Shown here one piece after another: positions 16,020-24,878 of a stretch of 64,000 bases of DNA. A model generated the notes under the pieces. That model searched no databases and was not told where the DNA came from. It saw nothing but the letters and a program-made list of their open reading frames with translations. How positions within the stretch are numbered: position 1 is the stretch's first letter; each line of letters opens with the position of its first letter. The translations under genes and the position numbers were made by a program. The stretch comes from Sciscionella marina DSM 45152 (lineage in GTDB: Bacteria > Actinomycetota > Actinomycetes > Mycobacteriales > Pseudonocardiaceae): positions 992,001 through 1,056,000 of the forward strand of contig NZ_KB905380.1 of the NCBI RefSeq assembly GCF_000379465.1. Direction: 5' to 3'.

Positions 16020-17869
16020 CACCGCACCCCGGCCGGGTCGAGGCGGAGCACCCGGTGCAGTTCCTCGTCACCGAGTTCGGCGAGCGCGGACACCTCGGAC
16101 TCCCCGGAGACCACCCCGGCCAGGGCCCGTTTGCTCTCGTGCATACGCGCGATGTAGTCCTCGACGGTGCCCGCGGTGACCAGGGTGTGCACGGTGAGCG
16201 TGCGCCGCTGGCCGATGCGGTGTGCGCGATCGCTGGCCTGTTCCTCCACGGCGGGATTCCACCAGCGGTCATAGTGCAGCACGTGGTTGGCGCGGCTGAG
16301 GTTGAGCCCGAAACCGGCCGCCCGCAGGGAAAGCAGCAGCACGGGCGGGGCGTCCGGATCGTGCTGGAACCGTTCGACCATGCGGTCCCGCTGCGCGATC
16401 GGCAGACCGCCGTGCAGGAACGGCACCGTGTCCAGGCCGAGCTGCCCGGCGAGATGGCGCGCCAGCAGCTCGCCCATTTCCCGGTACTGGGTGAACACCA
16501 GGGCATGCTCCCCGTCGTCGGTGATCTCGGCGAGCATTTCCGTGGCCCGGTCCAGTTTCCCGGAACGCCCGGTCAGCTCTCCGTCCTCGGCACCGGCCTG
16601 CACGGGATGGTTGCAGATCTGTTTGAGGGTGGTGAGCAGGGCGAGCACTCGGCCACGGCGTTCGATACCGGAACCGAACCCATCGCCGAAGGCACGGTCC
16701 ACCGCCCTGGTGTAGGCGCGGGCCTGTTCCCCGGTCAGGGTGCAGGCGACCGTGGCGTACAGCTTCTCCGGCAGATCGGTGGCCACCTCGGATTTGGTGC
16801 GGCGCAACAGATGCGGGCCGAGCAGCCCGCGCAGCCGGTGTGTCGCGCTCGCCGAACCACGCTGCCGGATCGGGTTGGCGAACCGCTCCCGGAACCGGGC
16901 GCGACTGCCGAGCAGTCCGGGATTGGTGACCGTCACGATGGACCACAGCTCCTCGAGATGGTTCTCCACCGGGGTTCCGGTCAGCGCGATCCGGGTCCGC
17001 GCGGTGATCCGGGCCGCGGCGCGGGTGGCCTGCGCGGCGGGATTCTTGATCTGCTGCGCCTCATCGAGCACGAGCACGCCCCAGCCGATCCCGGTGAGCG
17101 CGGCCGTATCGGTACGCAGCACCGGGTAACCGGTCACCACCACGGTGGACGGTTCGAGCTCGCCGGAAAGCCCGCGCCCCGGGCCGTGATGCACCACGAC
17201 CGGGGTGCGCGGGCTGAACTTCTCCAGTTCGCGCCGCCAGTTGCCGAGCAGCGAGGTCGGGCACACCACCAGATGCGGTCCGTCCCCGCGGGTGGCGAGC
17301 AGGCAGATCGTCTGCAACGTCTTGCCGAGCCCCATCTCGTCGGCGAGCACGCCACCATCGGAAAGACCGCCCAGCCAGGCGAGACCGGCGCGCTGATAGG
17401 GACGCAGCTCCGCATGGATCCCGGCCCGTTCCAGTGCCCGCCCGAGCCCCGCGCCGGAACGGAACAGCGCGAGCAGCGCGTCCGGGGAACGGATCGCGTC
17501 CTGTTCGGCATCGAGCACCGCATGCGCCGCGACGGGCATCGCGGCCGCGAGCGCGGCGAATTCCGGGTCACCCGCGTCGACCTCCAGTAGCCGCGCGGCC
17601 CGGCGCCAGGCCCGCAGCGAATCGGCGAGGCCCGTGTCTTCCGGCAGCGCCCGCAGCGCGGGCAGGGCCGCGTCTAGTTCCACCACCCGGCTCGGCACCC
17701 GGGCCGGACCCACCCGGTCCCCGTCCGGTACGGCCAGCGCGCACTCCGCCGCGCGTCCCTCCGGCAGCCCGAGCGCGCGCACCGCCTCGATCGGCTCGGC
17801 CGAGCCCCAGAACGCGAACCCGCCCTCGTCCGGCACGAAGGTGGCCTGCAGCTCGCCAGGAAAATTCAT
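16019..17869 (-). CDS. SNF2-family DNA helicase/ATPase
   Basis: The 616-residue protein has an N-terminal domain of bacterial Snf2 type, then helicase domain 1 with LADEMGLGKTLQT (motif I), VLDEAQQIKN (motif II) and ALTGTPVENHL (motif III). Helicase domain 2 has FTQYREMGELLA, LSLRAAGFGLNL and DRAHRIGQ (motif VI). Such proteins translocate on duplex DNA or remodel nucleoprotein. ATG at 17869, preceded by GGGGTGAG, begins the conserved region; in-frame upstream codons reach 18049 but lack family similarity. The following SWIM gene is translationally coupled. Confidence 0.92.
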   Translation of the reverse strand: MNFPGELQATFVPDEGGFAFWGSAEPIEAVRALGLPEGRAAECALAVPDGDRVGPARVPSRVVELDAALPALRALPEDTGLADSLRAWRRAARLLEVDAGDPEFAALAAAMPVAAHAVLDAEQDAIRSPDALLALFRSGAGLGRALERAGIHAELRPYQRAGLAWLGGLSDGGVLADEMGLGKTLQTICLLATRGDGPHLVVCPTSLLGNWRRELEKFSPRTPVVVHHGPGRGLSGELEPSTVVVTGYPVLRTDTAALTGIGWGVLVLDEAQQIKNPAAQATRAAARITARTRIALTGTPVENHLEELWSIVTVTNPGLLGSRARFRERFANPIRQRGSASATHRLRGLLGPHLLRRTKSEVATDLPEKLYATVACTLTGEQARAYTRAVDRAFGDGFGSGIERRGRVLALLTTLKQICNHPVQAGAEDGELTGRSGKLDRATEMLAEITDDGEHALVFTQYREMGELLARHLAGQLGLDTVPFLHGGLPIAQRDRMVERFQHDPDAPPVLLLSLRAAGFGLNLSRANHVLHYDRWWNPAVEEQASDRAHRIGQRRTLTVHTLVTAGTVEDYIARMHESKRALAGVVSGESEVSALAELGDEELHRVLRLDPAGVR

Positions 17870-18112
17870 GCTCACCCCGTTCCCGATTTCTTTGGCAAGG
17901 GTATTCACGAACCGGCCCAGTGGCAAATTTGACAAATCGGTGATCGACGTGTCCATGGACGGGAAATCCGAGCTGTCGGACCAGGTCATCAAGGTGTGCA
18001 GTGACCGGGAAAGCCGACTGGATTCGGCAATTCCGGAACGGGTTACCATTTCGGCCAGGAACGAAAACGGGGCACGAAATCGTCCTGAAACGCGCGATGC
18101 GGTATTCGGGTT

Positions 18113-18613
18113 CTATGTTTCCCGCGCGGCCTCGTTGACGAAGGTGAGCATCCGCTCGGGGTCGATCCGCGCCCACGGAAGCGCGCTCATCCAGGTGTCC
18201 CAGGCCTCGCGGCCGTACACACCGATGAGGAACGCCGCCAGTTCCGGATCCGCCGCCGGGGAGAGCACCCGGGCCCTGCCGTGCACGGTGATCTGCAGGC
18301 GTTCCCCCTCGATGACCGAGGCGGAGACGGCGGGACGGGCGCGGATGTGCCGGAACCGCACGGAATCGGCGCCCGACCCGAAGTGGAACCGGCCCCGATG
18401 GAACAAGCCGTCGACCGGACCGGCCCGGGGTTCGCCCCTGGCCGTGGTGGTGGCCAGCACCATCACCCGCATGGCCCCCAGCTCGGCGACCACGCCCGCG
18501 GCATCGAGGCGGCGTTCCTGGCCGACGATCGACCGGAGGTGCGGGCCAGCCGCGGCGTACGAGTCGTCCAGCAAGCACTGCAACCAGTCCAGGTCTTCTG
18601 GAGTCTCCTGCAT
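18113..18613 (-). CDS. Pyridoxamine 5'-phosphate oxidase-like FMN-binding protein
   Basis: A 166-residue split-barrel flavin protein. The core shows MRVMVLATTTARGEPRAGPV, FHRGRFHFGSG and SVRFRHIRARPAVSASVIEG, typical of general stress or F420/FMN-binding PNPOx-like proteins. The C-terminal DTWMSALPWARIDPERM motif resembles deazaflavin-type members. ATG at 18613 lies four bases after the stop of the upstream TetR gene. The enzyme may reduce or oxidise a small substrate using a flavin or deazaflavin. No finer assignment is possible. Confidence 0.78.
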   Translation of the reverse strand: MQETPEDLDWLQCLLDDSYAAAGPHLRSIVGQERRLDAAGVVAELGAMRVMVLATTTARGEPRAGPVDGLFHRGRFHFGSGADSVRFRHIRARPAVSASVIEGERLQITVHGRARVLSPAADPELAAFLIGVYGREAWDTWMSALPWARIDPERMLTFVNEAARET

Positions 18614-18617
18614 GCCC

Positions 18618-19202
18618 TTAGCTTGCCGTACCGTAGCGCAGGCCGTCGAAGAGCAGGGCGGTGATCTGCCGGGCCTCGCCCTGCCAGCCTTCGGTGGCGC
18701 GCATTCCGCAGATACCGCCCAGGGCACGCAGCAGCGTAGGACCGGTGATGCCGTCCCGGACGACACCGGCCGCGACACCGGCATCGAGCAGTTGCGTCAG
18801 GGCATTCGCCATCTGCGTGCGAGCGGTCTCGAAGACCGGCGAGGCCGTGGCCATGATGCTCTCCAGCGCGACCGACATTCCTTTGCCGACGGCGGCGTGT
18901 TCCACGAGCAGCAGCAAAAAGCGCCGCAGAGCCTCCTCCGGGGCATGCCGCTCCAGGAGTTCGGCGGGTGCGGCGCACAGTTCGTCGACTTCCTTGCGAT
19001 AGACCTCTTCGATGAGGGCTTCGCGTGTCTCGAAGTGACGGTAGAGCGTCCCGACGGCAACCCCCGCGCTGCGGGCGATCTCCTCCACATGCGAGTCGGT
19101 GTCGCCGCTGAGGAACGCTTCCCGCGCCGCCGCCAGCAGTGCCTCGCGGTTGCGGCGCGCATCGGCGCGCAGCGGACGTGCTGAGGACAACGGAACCTCC
19201 AT
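18618..19202 (-). CDS. TetR family transcriptional regulator
   Basis: The 194-residue protein starts with a TetR helix-turn-helix: ALLAAAREAFLSGD, then EEIARSAGVAVGTLYRHFETREALIEEVY. The ligand domain resembles the SbtR-like C-terminal form. ATG at 19202 is preceded by palindromic DNA shared with the divergent SDR gene. The PNPOx-like gene follows four bases downstream. The arrangement suggests the regulator controls itself with PNPOx on one side and SDR plus VOC on the other. Confidence 0.9.
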   Translation of the reverse strand: MEVPLSSARPLRADARRNREALLAAAREAFLSGDTDSHVEEIARSAGVAVGTLYRHFETREALIEEVYRKEVDELCAAPAELLERHAPEEALRRFLLLLVEHAAVGKGMSVALESIMATASPVFETARTQMANALTQLLDAGVAAGVVRDGITGPTLLRALGGICGMRATEGWQGEARQITALLFDGLRYGTAS

Positions 19203-19207
19203 AAGGT

Positions 19208-19246
19208 GAGTCCGACTCAGGTTGTGTATCGTATCCGGAGTCGGAT
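19208..19246 (+). promoter_or_regulatory. Candidate TetR operator pair
   Basis: Two palindromes lie in the 66-base gap between the TetR and SDR genes: GAGT-CCG-ACTC (19208-19218) and ATCCG-GAGT-CGGAT (19233-19246). Taken together, TCCGACTC at 19211-19218 is the inverted copy of GAGTCGGA at 19238-19245. The position between divergent genes fits autoregulation. Confidence 0.55.
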
Positions 19247-19268
19247 TCATTTTAGGTGAGGAGACCTC

Positions 19269-20042
19269 ATGACGATCACGGAGGAAGGACTGGACGGACT
19301 TCGTGTGCTGGTCACCGGCGGCAGCCGGGGGCTGGGCGCCGCGACCGCCCGCCGGTTCGCCGCTGCCGGCGCGACCGTGCTGTCCGCCTCTCGCAGCAGG
19401 CCGGAGCCGGACACCGGTGCCCTGTTCATTCCTGCGGACCTCGCCACCCAGGACGGCGTGACGGAGCTCGGCCGATCGGTCATTGACCTCGTCGGTGGCG
19501 TGGATGTCCTGGTGAACAACGCGGGCGCGGCGAGCGCACCGGCACCGACGCTGAGCCGTTCGGAGGAGTCCTGGCGGGCGGACTTGGAGATGAACCTGTT
19601 CAGCGCCGTGCGCCTGGACCGGGCCTTGGTGCCGGGAATGGTCGAACGGGGTCGTGGTGTCGTCGTGCACGTCTCCTCGATCGCCAGCAGGCTCCCGCAG
19701 CGCACGGAGGCTTCGTACGCCGCGGCCAAGGCGGCGCTGAACACCTACAGCCGTGAGCTCGCCACCGAGGTGGGCGAGCACGGGGTGCGCGTGGTGTGCG
19801 TCCTGCCTGGCTTCGTCGTGACCGAAGGCGCCGCCGACCACCTCCGGCACCTGGCCGGGCAACAGGGCGTGCCACCCGAGGCCATCACCCAGCAGATCGT
19901 GGATGAGCTGAAGGTTCCGATGGGTCGGCCAGGGGATCCCGAGGACGTCGCCGAACTGATCGCCTTCCTCGCTTCCGGACGCGCGAAGTGGCTCACCGGA
20001 GCACAGTTCCGCGTTGACGGCGGCATCATCCCGGCCGTATGA
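19269..20042 (+). CDS. SDR family oxidoreductase
   Basis: A 257-residue short-chain dehydrogenase. The N-terminal cofactor motif is VTGGSRGLGAATARRF (TGxxxGxG), with NNAG near residue 82, catalytic Ser in VSSIASRLPQ and YAAAK as the Tyr-x3-Lys pair. VDGGIIP closes the fold. The basic SRSR after strand 2 suggests NADP preference. It is divergent from TetR and 31 bases before a VOC gene. Substrate unknown. Confidence 0.9.
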   Translation: MTITEEGLDGLRVLVTGGSRGLGAATARRFAAAGATVLSASRSRPEPDTGALFIPADLATQDGVTELGRSVIDLVGGVDVLVNNAGAASAPAPTLSRSEESWRADLEMNLFSAVRLDRALVPGMVERGRGVVVHVSSIASRLPQRTEASYAAAKAALNTYSRELATEVGEHGVRVVCVLPGFVVTEGAADHLRHLAGQQGVPPEAITQQIVDELKVPMGRPGDPEDVAELIAFLASGRAKWLTGAQFRVDGGIIPAV

Positions 20043-20073
20043 CCGGCATCCGGCCCGAGAACAGGAGATTCCC

Positions 20074-20442
20074 GTGAGCATCACACTGAGTTCCGTGATC
20101 ATCGAGGCCGCCGAGCTGGAGCCCGAGAGCGCCTTCTGGCACCACCTGCTCGGCGGCTCGGTCGCCCGCACACCGAGCCATCACTTCATTCAGGCCCCCG
20201 GTTTCCCGGTGGTCGTGATCCAGTCGGCTCCGGGACACACCGCCCCGGACTGGCCGGACGGTCTCTCCCAGCAGCTGCACCTCGACTTCACCGTCGACGA
20301 CCTCGCAAGCGCCGACCGTACGGCGATCGCGGCCGGTGCCACCCGGCTGCGCCCCGTCGGTGAGCTCGGCCCGGACACCCGCGACGGCAGCCGCGTCTAC
20401 GCCAGCCCGGCCGGACATCCGTTCTGCCTGCGAGCGGCCTGA
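20074..20442 (+). CDS. VOC (glyoxalase/bleomycin-resistance) superfamily protein
   Basis: The 122-residue protein has a single VOC module: a start with ITLSSVIIEAAELEPESAFWHHLLGG truncated here for brevity to its ITLSSVIIEA segment, a middle LHLDFTVDDLASA strand and YASPAGHPFCL at the end. These contain the paired betaalphabetabetabeta units that bind a metal or ligand. GTG at 20074 with CAGGAGA upstream starts the fold. It follows the SDR gene in the same direction and is likely co-transcribed. Its stop lies within the terminator hairpin shared with the opposite gene. Confidence 0.75.
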   Translation: MSITLSSVIIEAAELEPESAFWHHLLGGSVARTPSHHFIQAPGFPVVVIQSAPGHTAPDWPDGLSQQLHLDFTVDDLASADRTAIAAGATRLRPVGELGPDTRDGSRVYASPAGHPFCLRAA

Positions 20443-20461
20443 GGGCAGGTCCGCCCTCAGG
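20438..20461. terminator. Bidirectional hairpin terminator overlapping two stop codons
   Basis: Perfect 9-bp stem CCTGAGGGC (20438-20446) with GCCCTCAGG (20453-20461) and a six-base loop. It contains the TGA of the VOC gene and the TGA of the convergent permease gene. There is no T-run, as is common in actinomycetes. Confidence 0.7.
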
Positions 20462-21974
20462 AATACTGCCGTGCCACCGGTTCCGCGGACGATGCCCGGT
20501 TGCGCCGGGCGATGGCGTATCCGCCGAGCGCGAGCAGGGCGATGACCAGCAGCGTGCCGAAGGTGAACAGTTCGAATTCGGCGCGGGAAATGCCCCAGGT
20601 TCCCCGGAAATCGTACGGCACCCCGAAGGCGCTTTCCAGCACGCCCGGTGCGACGGTCTGCCACACCCCGAGCAGCACCCACAGGTAGCTGATCCCGAAG
20701 CACACGCCGAGACCGAGGCGCCCGAACGGGACCTTGAACGGCCGCTCGGTCCCGGAAGCCTTGCGGCGCAACACGAGCACGGTCGGGAAGATGACCAGAT
20801 AGGACATCAGCAGGGTACTCACCGCGACGTTGAGCACGACGCCGAACACGGCCGATCCCGAACCGCTCTGCAGCTGGGTGGCCACGAGCATGAACGCGGT
20901 GGCGACCACGCCGGAGAGCAGATTGACCCGCAGCGGCGTGTTGAGCTTCGGGTGGAAGGCGCCGAACCACCGCGGGAAGGCGCCGTCCATCCCGGCGACC
21001 GCCTGCACCCGGTCCGAGGCCATCATCCAGGAAACGCCCTGGTTGAGCAGCACGAGCACGAACACCGCGGCGGCGATCGCGGTCATCGCGGGCGCGGCGG
21101 AGCCGTAGACGGAGAAGACCTCGCCGATCGCGCCCATGAACCCGTCGAGACCGTTGATCTTGTCCGAGGGCAGCACCGCGACGATCCCGAAGATCGGCAC
21201 CAGATAGCACAGTGCCGAGGTGATCCCGGAGACGGCGACCATCCGCGGCACATCGCGGCGTGGATTGTGCATCTCCTCGGCCGCCCCGTTCGGCGCTTCG
21301 AACCCGACGAGGGCGAACATCAGCACCGGGGCCACGCCGAGGAAACCCGAGGCGGTCGGGGCGAAGGCGCCCGCGGCGTACCCGTGCACCCCGTTCCGCG
21401 CGGCGTAGACGAGCACGGTCACCGCGAACACGGCGACCAGGCCCACCTTGCAGATGGCGCCGAAAGTGACGAACCATTTGCCGTACCGCAGGCTCACCAC
21501 CGCGCCGAGGATGGCGACCCAGATGAACACGATCTTGAACAGATAGTCGCCGACCCCGCCCGCCTTGCCGGGCACCAGGAAGCTCTCCCAGGTGGCCGCG
21601 GCGAGAAAGGTGATGGAACCGCCGAGCCACACCGGATTGGTGATCCAGTAGAACATCGTGCCGACACCGGCGGTGAGTTTGCCGAATGCCTTGCGCAGCC
21701 AGACATACGGCCCGCCCTCGTGCGGGAACGCGCTGCCGAGTTCGGCCATGATCAGCCCGTAGGGGAACAGCAGCGTCACGACGAGCACGGCGGTCCAGGT
21801 GAACGCTTCCGCACCGGATGTGGCGATCTGGCCGATGGTGTCGATCGAGATGATCGCGGCGATCGCGAAACAGATCGTGTCGAACCGGCGGAGGTTACGC
21901 CGGATGTTCTGCGACTCGGTATTGACGAACTCGCCAGCGCCGAGTTCACCGCTGCTCGAGGGCGGGCCGGACAT
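20457..21974 (-). CDS. APC-family amino acid/amine permease
   Basis: A 505-residue transporter with about twelve hydrophobic segments. The N-terminal FDTICFAIAAIISIDTIGQI helix and ELGSAFPHEGGPYVWLRKAF are typical of the APC superfamily. GFEAPNGAAEEMHNPRRDVP is the conserved cytoplasmic loop of amino acid permeases. It is the last gene of an operon with a class III transaminase and an aldehyde dehydrogenase, so import of a diamine, GABA or related omega-amino compound is likely. Its ATG shares one base with the transaminase stop (TGATG). Confidence 0.88.
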   Translation of the reverse strand: MSGPPSSSGELGAGEFVNTESQNIRRNLRRFDTICFAIAAIISIDTIGQIATSGAEAFTWTAVLVVTLLFPYGLIMAELGSAFPHEGGPYVWLRKAFGKLTAGVGTMFYWITNPVWLGGSITFLAAATWESFLVPGKAGGVGDYLFKIVFIWVAILGAVVSLRYGKWFVTFGAICKVGLVAVFAVTVLVYAARNGVHGYAAGAFAPTASGFLGVAPVLMFALVGFEAPNGAAEEMHNPRRDVPRMVAVSGITSALCYLVPIFGIVAVLPSDKINGLDGFMGAIGEVFSVYGSAAPAMTAIAAAVFVLVLLNQGVSWMMASDRVQAVAGMDGAFPRWFGAFHPKLNTPLRVNLLSGVVATAFMLVATQLQSGSGSAVFGVVLNVAVSTLLMSYLVIFPTVLVLRRKASGTERPFKVPFGRLGLGVCFGISYLWVLLGVWQTVAPGVLESAFGVPYDFRGTWGISRAEFELFTFGTLLVIALLALGGYAIARRNRASSAEPVARQYS

Positions 21975-23350
21975 CAGCGGGCCCCGGTCGAATCGGTGCC
22001 GCTGGGATCGGTGCCGCGCGGGCGCACGGTGCCATCGGCCTCGGTGCGCGCGAGCACCTCGCCGATCGCCCGTGCCACGGCACCGGCCTCGTCCTCGGAC
22101 AGGGTCAGTGCCGGGGAGAGCACGAGCGCGGTCGCCGCGTCGCGCACGATCACCCCGTTGTCCGCGCGGATGGTGTCGGCGATCTGCTGGATTCCGGGCA
22201 GCGACTGCCTGCTCTCCCGGTCGGTGACCAGTTCCACGGCCAGCATCATGCCCTGGTTGCGCACCTCACCGACCCGGGCCAGCTCGCCGAGCTCGCCGCG
22301 CAGTTCGGCGGCGAGGAAGTCACCGATCTTGGTGGCCCGCTCGAGCAATCCCTCGCGCTCGATGATGTTCAGGTTGGCCAGCGCGACCGCGCAGGCGGTG
22401 GGGTGCCCGTTGTACGTGTAGCCGACCGGGAATCCGTGCTCACGGCCGAGTACCTCGCCGACCTCCCCGCTGGTGAGCACCGCGCCGAGGGGAAGGTAGC
22501 CGCTGGTGATGCCCTTCGCGGTGACCACGATGTCCGGGCGCACCCCGAAGTGTTCGGCGGCGAACCAGCTGCCGAGCCTGCCGTACGCGGTGACCACCTC
22601 GTCGAAGATCAGCAGAATCCCGTTACGGTGCAACACTTCCGCGATCCTCGGCCAGTAGTCGGCCGGTGGCACGATCATCCCGCCGACTCCCATGATGGGC
22701 TCGGCGAGCATCGCGGCGATGTTCTCCGCACCCAATTCGGCGATGGTGCGTTCCAGTTCGGCGACACAGAAATCGGTGCAGTCCTGCCCGTCGAACAGTT
22801 CGGTGCGGTACGGCCACGGCGGGGTCAGGTGCTTGACATCCGGCATCATCGGCCCGAAACCCTCGTGGTACAGCGAGAATCCGTTCACCGAGCTGCCGCC
22901 GATGCCACCGCCGTGGTACCCGCGGTCCCGGCCGAGAATCCAGGTCCGGTTCGTGTCCCCGCGCCGGTGGTGGTAGTAGCGGGCCATCTTGATCGCGGCC
23001 TCGTTGCCCTCCGAACCACCGGAGGTGAAGTACACCCGCTCCAGGTGCGCCGGGCTGATCGACACGAGGCGTTCGGCGAGTTCGATCGCGGGTTCGTTGG
23101 AGAACTCCCAGAAACTGGTGAAGTATTCGAGCTTGGCCATCTGCGCCCGGGCCGCGTCGGCGAGTTCGGCGCGGCCGTGCCCGATCTGGGCGAGCCAGAG
23201 CCCACCGGTCGCATCGATGTACTCGCGGTGCTCGGTGTCCCACAACCGGGAACCGCGGCCCTCGGTCATCACGACCCGCTCGGTGCTGCTCGCGGGGAGA
23301 TACGGATGGATGATGTTCGCGCGGTCGCGCGCGGCGAGATCGGTCGTCAT
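21974..23350 (-). CDS. Class III aminotransferase (omega-amino acid/polyamine type)
   Basis: The 458-residue PLP enzyme has RGSRLWDTEHREYIDATGG near the N-terminus, VYFTSGGSEGNEAAIKMAR for phosphate binding, IFDEVVTAYGRLG with the pyridine-binding Asp, and the Schiff-base Lys in VTAKGITSGYLPLG. This pattern is shared by putrescine/spermidine, beta-alanine and GABA aminotransferases acting with pyruvate. A following permease and a preceding aldehyde dehydrogenase would import the amine and oxidise the resulting aldehyde. Confidence 0.9.
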   Translation of the reverse strand: MTTDLAARDRANIIHPYLPASSTERVVMTEGRGSRLWDTEHREYIDATGGLWLAQIGHGRAELADAARAQMAKLEYFTSFWEFSNEPAIELAERLVSISPAHLERVYFTSGGSEGNEAAIKMARYYHHRRGDTNRTWILGRDRGYHGGGIGGSSVNGFSLYHEGFGPMMPDVKHLTPPWPYRTELFDGQDCTDFCVAELERTIAELGAENIAAMLAEPIMGVGGMIVPPADYWPRIAEVLHRNGILLIFDEVVTAYGRLGSWFAAEHFGVRPDIVVTAKGITSGYLPLGAVLTSGEVGEVLGREHGFPVGYTYNGHPTACAVALANLNIIEREGLLERATKIGDFLAAELRGELGELARVGEVRNQGMMLAVELVTDRESRQSLPGIQQIADTIRADNGVIVRDAATALVLSPALTLSEDEAGAVARAIGEVLARTEADGTVRPRGTDPSGTDSTGAR

Positions 23351-23377
23351 GTTCTTCTGCCTTTCCTGAGGTGTTCT

Positions 23378-24841
23378 TCAGTAACTGATCCAGGTCGTGC
23401 GCTGCCCGGTGAATTTGGCCAGCGCGTGCAGCGAGAGGTCCCTGCCGAATCCGGACTCGCCGAATCCGCCGAACGGGGTCTGCACGGTGAGCACATCCAC
23501 GGTGTTGACCGAGACGGTGCCCACCCGCAGGGCGTCGGCCACCCGGTGCGCGCGGGCGAGATCGGTGGTCCACACCGAGGCGGCGAGCGCGTACCGGCTG
23601 TCCGCGGCGATGGCGAGCGCTTCCTCCTCAGTGTCGAACGGGATCACGGTGAGCACCGGACCGAATATCTCCTCGCGGGCGATCCGCATGTCGTTGTGTG
23701 CCCCGGCGAACACGGTCGGCGCCACGAAGTTGTCCCGCGCGTTCCCGCCGGCGACCAGGCGCGCTTCCCGCTTGCCGAGCTCGACGTAGCCGCGTACCCG
23801 TTCGGCGTGTTCGGCCGAGACCAGCGCGCCGATCCCGCAGGCCGGGTCGAGCGGATCACCGGGGCGGTACTCGTCCAGGTGCGCGCTCAGCCGGTCCAGC
23901 AGTTCCTCCTGCGCCGAGCGCTGCACCAGCAGCCGAGTGTTCGCCGAGCACACCTGGCCCGCGTTGTAAAAGGCGCCGAAGCAGGCCTTGGCCGCGGCCG
24001 CCTCCAGATCCGCGTCGGCGAACACCAGGTTCGGGCTCTTGCCGCCCATCTCCAGCCACACCTGCTTGGCGTTGGATTCCGCGGCATAACCCAGGAACAG
24101 CTTGCCGACCTCGGTGGAACCGGTGAAGGTCACACAGTCCACATCCGGATGCACGCCGAGCGCCCTTCCCGCCTGTTCCCCGAGCCCGGGCAGCACGTTC
24201 AGCACTCCGTCCGGCACTCCGGCCTCCACGGCGAGTTCGGCGAGGCGCAGCGCGGAGAACGGGGACTGCTCCGCGGGTTTGAGCACCACGGTGTTGCCCG
24301 CGGCGAGTGCCGGTCCGAGTTTCCAGATGGCCATCTCCAGCGGGTAGTTCCATGGCACCACGGCCGCGACCACCCCGAGGGGCAGTGCCTCGACCCAGGC
24401 GTGATTGCCCGGCTCGGTCGGCACGGCCTGCCCGTAGCACTTGTCGATGGCCTCGGCATACCAGCGCAGGATCGCCGCCGAGCCGGGAATGTCCACCGCG
24501 GCCGCCTCGCGCACCGGTTTGCCCATGTCCAGCGAGTCGAGCAGGGCCAGTTCTCCTGCGTCCCGTTCGATGAGCTCGGCCAGCCGCAGCAGGGCTTGTT
24601 TGCGCTCGCCAGGGCGCTTCGACCAGCGGCCATCGGTGAAGGCGGCGCGCGCCGCCGCGACCGCGCGGTCCGCCTCCGCGGTACCGCAGGCGCTGACCTC
24701 GGCGAGCACCTTCCCGGTCGCCGGGTTCACCGAGGCGAAGGTAACCGGTGCGCTGACCGGTTCGCCGCCGATGAACGCGGCCTCGGGAAACCGGATCCGG
24801 GCGGCGAGCGCGGTCCAGTGTTGCAGGGTCTGTCCGGTCAC
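23378..24841 (-). CDS. Aldehyde dehydrogenase (aminoaldehyde type)
   Basis: A 487-residue NAD(P)-dependent dehydrogenase with VVPWNYPLEMAIWKLGPAL, FTGSTEVGK, the catalytic Glu in LEMGGKSPN and the nucleophile in NAGQVCSANTRLLV. The best overall match is PuuC-like gamma-aminobutyraldehyde or betaine-type dehydrogenases. GTG at 24841 has an AAGGAG ribosome site overlapping an in-frame GTG at 24847, which excludes that start. An operator-like repeat lies 15 bases upstream. It heads the transaminase and permease genes. Confidence 0.91.
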   Translation of the reverse strand: MTGQTLQHWTALAARIRFPEAAFIGGEPVSAPVTFASVNPATGKVLAEVSACGTAEADRAVAAARAAFTDGRWSKRPGERKQALLRLAELIERDAGELALLDSLDMGKPVREAAAVDIPGSAAILRWYAEAIDKCYGQAVPTEPGNHAWVEALPLGVVAAVVPWNYPLEMAIWKLGPALAAGNTVVLKPAEQSPFSALRLAELAVEAGVPDGVLNVLPGLGEQAGRALGVHPDVDCVTFTGSTEVGKLFLGYAAESNAKQVWLEMGGKSPNLVFADADLEAAAAKACFGAFYNAGQVCSANTRLLVQRSAQEELLDRLSAHLDEYRPGDPLDPACGIGALVSAEHAERVRGYVELGKREARLVAGGNARDNFVAPTVFAGAHNDMRIAREEIFGPVLTVIPFDTEEEALAIAADSRYALAASVWTTDLARAHRVADALRVGTVSVNTVDVLTVQTPFGGFGESGFGRDLSLHALAKFTGQRTTWISY

Positions 24842-24855
24842 GAGCACTCCTTGTT

Positions 24856-24875
24856 CTTTGCGTTCTCGTTCAAAG
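24856..24875 (-). promoter_or_regulatory. Operator copy A: CTTTG-N10-CAAAG
   Basis: CTTTG at 24856-24860 and CAAAG at 24871-24875 form an inverted repeat between the amidohydrolase stop and the aldehyde dehydrogenase start. Flanks TTC and TAT are the same as in copy B at 26569-26588. It probably controls an internal promoter for the dehydrogenase-transaminase-permease genes. Confidence 0.6.
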
Positions 24876-24878
24876 TAT

